Source of the DNA: Streptosporangiaceae bacterium
GTDB taxonomy: Bacteria > Actinomycetota > Actinomycetes > Streptosporangiales > Streptosporangiaceae
Length of the DNA stretch: 7,422 bases
NCBI GenBank assembly: GCA_030038715.1
Contig: JASHSO010000133.1
Location: 1 to 7,422, forward strand
Direction of reading: 5' to 3'
Of this stretch, positions 5,478-7,422 are shown piece after piece. The notes beneath the pieces are model-generated. The model was not told where the DNA came from and did no database searches. It was given only the letters and a program-made list of their open reading frames with translations. The translations under genes were made by a program, and so were the position numbers. Position 1 is the first letter of the stretch, and the number at the start of each line of letters is the position of its first letter.

Positions 5478-6071
5478 ATGGGCCGTATCGCCGGCGTCAC
5501 TGCCGCAGAGACGCGGGAGCGGCTGCTGCGTGCGGCCGCTGACGTCTTCGCTGAGCGAGGGTACGACGGCACGCGTGTCGCCGACATCGCTGCGGCGGCA
5601 GGGGTCAGCAATGGCGCGCTCTACGCTCACTTCGGCTCGAAGGCGGAGCTGATCGTGGCGGCGCTGCGCGCGCACGGCAGGCGCGTGCTGACCGACCTGC
5701 TCGCGGCCGACCCCGAGCGCCCGGTCAATGACCTCCTGCTCGACGTGGGCCGGGGCCTGCTGAGGCGCCGTGAACCGAGCGGCTTCCTGGTCGTGGAGGC
5801 GCTGATCGCGGCCCGTCGTGACGACGACGTAGCAGGCCCGATGCGGGACTACATGGGAGAACGAGCCGACTGGCTCGCTGGACTCGTCGAGGCGGGTCAG
5901 GCCGGCGGCGAGCTTGACCCTGCGCTGTCGCCGGACGCGCTTGCCCACTTCTGCCTGCTGCTGGCCATGGGCAGCTCGCTCGTCACGCCGGACCTGCACG
6001 CCGTTGGCGACGAGGAGTGGGCCGCACTGCTGACCCGGCTTGTCAGCGCGCTGGCTCCGCCGCGTCGATGA
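5478..6071 (+). CDS. TetR/AcrR-family transcriptional regulator
   Basis: This encodes 197 residues from ATG 5478, a normal TetR length. The N-terminal HTH (about 8-55) is classic: ETRERLLRAAADVFAERGYD, then TRVADIAAAAGVSNGALYAH with FGSKAELIVAAL after it. The C-terminal helical ligand-binding domain (about 60-195) is divergent, as expected, and has no assignable ligand; helix LVVEALIAARRD and the final WAALLTRLVSAL are visible. Longer readings from 5298 (257 residues) or ATG 5454 are possible, but the 5298 one begins with a Arg/Gly-rich stretch unlike protein and runs through the promoter. The start at 5478 fits the predicted leaderless transcript. The gene lies 21 nt upstream of the R2lox-like gene on the same strand; as I recall, M. 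tuberculosis has the same pairing (Rv0232 tetR next to Rv0233). It most likely controls its own operon. Confidence 0.9.
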   Translation: MGRIAGVTAAETRERLLRAAADVFAERGYDGTRVADIAAAAGVSNGALYAHFGSKAELIVAALRAHGRRVLTDLLAADPERPVNDLLLDVGRGLLRRREPSGFLVVEALIAARRDDDVAGPMRDYMGERADWLAGLVEAGQAGGELDPALSPDALAHFCLLLAMGSSLVTPDLHAVGDEEWAALLTRLVSALAPPRR

Positions 6072-6092
6072 ATTGATCAAGGAGGCTAGCGT

Positions 6093-7097
6093 ATGACGGA
6101 CCGTAAGAGCCCCACAGCTGTGCTGCGCGAAGGCCCGCGGCCGCTTACCGACGAGCAGGTGCGCGAGATAGAAGAGTCCGACCTGGCGGCCGTGCTGAGC
6201 GTCGACATCGACGACGTCATCGAGTACGTCCACAAGGACCTGAAGTCGCTGCCGGACTTCACGACGCTGTATCGCAAGTACCTCAAGCAGCGGTGGGACG
6301 TATACGAGCTCGACTTCAGCCAGGACAAGATCGACTGGACGGAGAAGATGAGCGCGGCGGAGCGGGAGTCTTTCATCGCGGTCTCGTCCGGGTTTCACCA
6401 CGGGGAACGCCAGGTGGAGATCGAGCTGCCGGTGTTCATGATCGGCGCCAGCGAGGAGGAGAAGCTCCACATCGCTGCGCAGATTGAGGACGAGGCGCGA
6501 CACACGGTGTTCTTCGACCGGTTCTACCGCGAGGTTGTCGGCCTGCAAGGCGACGACATCATGGGCGTGCTCGACGCGTCGTTCCCGTGGGTGTCTGAGA
6601 CGTTTGTCGGGCCGTTCGGTCTGCTCGCCTACCAGGCTGACGAGGTGCGGCGGTACCCCTATGACGAGCGTGCGCGGGTGCGTTACGGCACCAACTACTT
6701 CCTGTGGATCGAGGGCGTGCTCGCGCTCTCGGTGATGAAGGTCACGCTGTCCTACGCCCGCTGGCGCGGGTTCCTGCCGGCGTATTACACGGGCTTCACC
6801 GCGACCTGCCGGGACGAGTCGCGGCACGTGCAGGGCGGCATGCGCTATCTGCAGGACGCCGTGCGCAAAGACCCGACGATGATCAACGAAATCCATGACA
6901 CGCTGCGGACGATCCTGTCACTGTCTGGGGTCGCCAGCCGCCGGATCTACTTCGAGCCACTGGGCTGGACGGAGGAGGAGGTGCGCGTTCTGTTCGTGCA
7001 GCAGCTACGCCGGAAGCTGAATGACGTCGGCATTGATCTTGCTCCCGACATCGAGCAGATGCTCGGTGCTGTGCAGCCGACGCTGGCGGGAGGCTGA
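6093..7097 (+). CDS. R2-like ligand-binding oxidase (R2lox-type), ferritin-like dimetal protein
   Basis: This encodes 334 residues of the ribonucleotide-reductase-R2-like ferritin superfamily. Six metal ligands are visible in order: Glu105 (HHGERQVEIEL), Glu134 and His137 (EDEARH), Glu207 (YFLWIEG), Glu242 and His245 (DESRH). Three features separate it from catalytic NrdB/NrdF. The first ligand is Glu, not Asp. The residue seven after Glu134, where R2 has its radical Tyr, is Phe141. Val108 (Glu105+3) and Tyr202 (Glu207-5) match the Val71-Tyr162 ether cross-link pair of M. tuberculosis Rv0233 R2lox. The spacing Glu207-Glu242 (35) equals that of Rv0233 (167-202). The C-terminus (LAGG) lacks the R2 tail Tyr, and no nrdA gene is in view. 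R2lox proteins use a Mn/Fe or Fe/Fe site to activate O2 and bind a fatty-acid-like ligand; the substrate is unknown. The N-terminus is about 37 residues longer than in Rv0233. ATG 6093 has AAGGAGG at 6079-6085, 7 nt upstream. The operon continues into the next gene after 3 nt. Confidence 0.83.
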   Translation: MTDRKSPTAVLREGPRPLTDEQVREIEESDLAAVLSVDIDDVIEYVHKDLKSLPDFTTLYRKYLKQRWDVYELDFSQDKIDWTEKMSAAERESFIAVSSGFHHGERQVEIELPVFMIGASEEEKLHIAAQIEDEARHTVFFDRFYREVVGLQGDDIMGVLDASFPWVSETFVGPFGLLAYQADEVRRYPYDERARVRYGTNYFLWIEGVLALSVMKVTLSYARWRGFLPAYYTGFTATCRDESRHVQGGMRYLQDAVRKDPTMINEIHDTLRTILSLSGVASRRIYFEPLGWTEEEVRVLFVQQLRRKLNDVGIDLAPDIEQMLGAVQPTLAGG

Positions 7098-7100
7098 GCC

Positions 7101-7422
7101 GTGGCTGACCCGACTTTCTTCAGCAAGGAGTGGGCCGATGCTGTCCGGGAGGCGCTGTCAGACGGCCCGGCGGAGCAGGTTCGGGCGGGCAAGCTGCAGG
7201 AATACTGGGATTTCTTCGAGCTGATCAAGAGCCTGTACCCGGCGTCGTGGGCGCTCGGCTGCCGTGACCTGCCGGCTGAGCTCGGCAAGGCCCCGTCGTA
7301 CCTGCTCGTTCGCTGGCGTGGTGGCTCGGTCACCGAATGCCAGATCGTCGGGCCGGACGGCCCGCTGGAGGCCGCGTACGTGCTGGGCATGGATTACGCG
7401 GACTGGAAGGCGCTGCACGATG
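7101..7422 (+). CDS. SCP2-like (sterol-carrier/lipid-binding fold) protein, N-terminal part
   Basis: An open frame from GTG 7101 runs to the window end without a stop (107 whole codons, 3' truncated). GGGAGG at 7088-7093 lies 7 nt before the GTG, and the gene begins 3 nt after the R2lox-like stop, so translation is probably coupled. The protein starts MADPTFFSKEWADAVREAL and has a Trp/Phe-rich helix (about 35-50). A strand-rich part follows: YLLVRWRGGSVTECQIV (67-83), a Gly-Pro-Asp-Gly turn, then AAYVLGMDYADWKALHD (91-107). The last element resembles the SCP2-domain pattern of a strand followed by D/S-Y-A-x-W-x-x-L, used for binding hydrophobic ligands. The fold call is by pattern only and the C-terminal half is missing. 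There is no signal peptide. Its tight linkage suggests it works with the oxidase, perhaps presenting or receiving a lipid-like ligand. Confidence 0.7.
   Translation, partial: MADPTFFSKEWADAVREALSDGPAEQVRAGKLQEYWDFFELIKSLYPASWALGCRDLPAELGKAPSYLLVRWRGGSVTECQIVGPDGPLEAAYVLGMDYADWKALHD

Noticed and set aside
6073..6080. TTGATCAA palindrome between tetR and the R2lox-like gene as an operator
   Set aside because: It is only 8 bp and overlaps the ribosome-binding site; a chance match is likely.
5466..6896. 476-codon open frame on the minus strand opposite tetR and the R2lox-like gene
   Set aside because: It covers two well-supported plus-strand genes, its residues are Arg/His/Val-rich without a domain, and long antisense frames are expected in GC-rich codon-biased DNA.
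6093..7097. Canonical ribonucleotide reductase beta subunit
   Set aside because: The first ligand is Glu instead of Asp, Phe replaces the radical Tyr, the C-terminal tail Tyr is missing and no nrdA is nearby.
1..7422. Antiphage, toxin-antitoxin or mobile-element system
   Set aside because: There is no nuclease, methylase, toxin pair, transposase, integrase or terminal repeat; the transglutaminase-like and WYL genes alone do not make a defence locus.

Overview
The window is high-GC DNA with strong G/C third-position bias, GTG as well as ATG starts, and gene families (WYL and TetR regulators, DHA2-type MFS exporter, R2lox-like oxidase, SCP2-like protein) typical of Actinomycetota. An actinomycete chromosome is the best guess; the genus cannot be read from the sequence. 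I see no transposase, integrase, tRNA, rRNA, CRISPR array or phage gene.

Layout. (1) Positions 1-1268, plus strand: the 3' part of an MFS drug-exporter gene, followed after 3 nt by a MerR-type regulator with a repeated Pro/Glu/Gln-rich N-terminal tail; this looks like an efflux operon carrying its own regulator. (2) Positions 1301-2782, minus strand: a membrane protein with a Ser/Pro/Thr-rich tail, convergent with merR, and upstream of it a hotdog-fold acyl-CoA thioesterase. (3) Positions 2934-3260, plus strand: a small conserved-looking protein of unknown function, divergent from the thioesterase and convergent with the next gene across a strong hairpin (3270-3300). (4) Positions 3301-5283: a transglutaminase-like protein (minus) and a WYL-domain regulator (plus), divergent around a 17-bp perfect inverted repeat that is a good operator candidate. 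(5) Positions 5442-7422, plus strand: a promoter that predicts a leaderless transcript, then tetR, an R2-like diiron/Mn-Fe oxidase, and the start of an SCP2-like gene cut by the window edge, all closely spaced.

The most interesting unit is the last one. The R2-like protein keeps all six metal ligands but has Glu instead of Asp as the first ligand, Phe at the radical-tyrosine position, and the Val and Tyr that form the ether cross-link in R2-like ligand-binding oxidases (R2lox, for example Mycobacterium tuberculosis Rv0233). It therefore looks like an oxidase and not a ribonucleotide reductase subunit. R2lox structures contain a bound fatty-acid-like ligand, so linkage to a probable lipid-binding SCP2-like protein and a TetR regulator suggests a small lipid- or hydrophobic-ligand-oxidation operon. 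Three different regulator families occur within about 7 kb, each beside a likely target gene.
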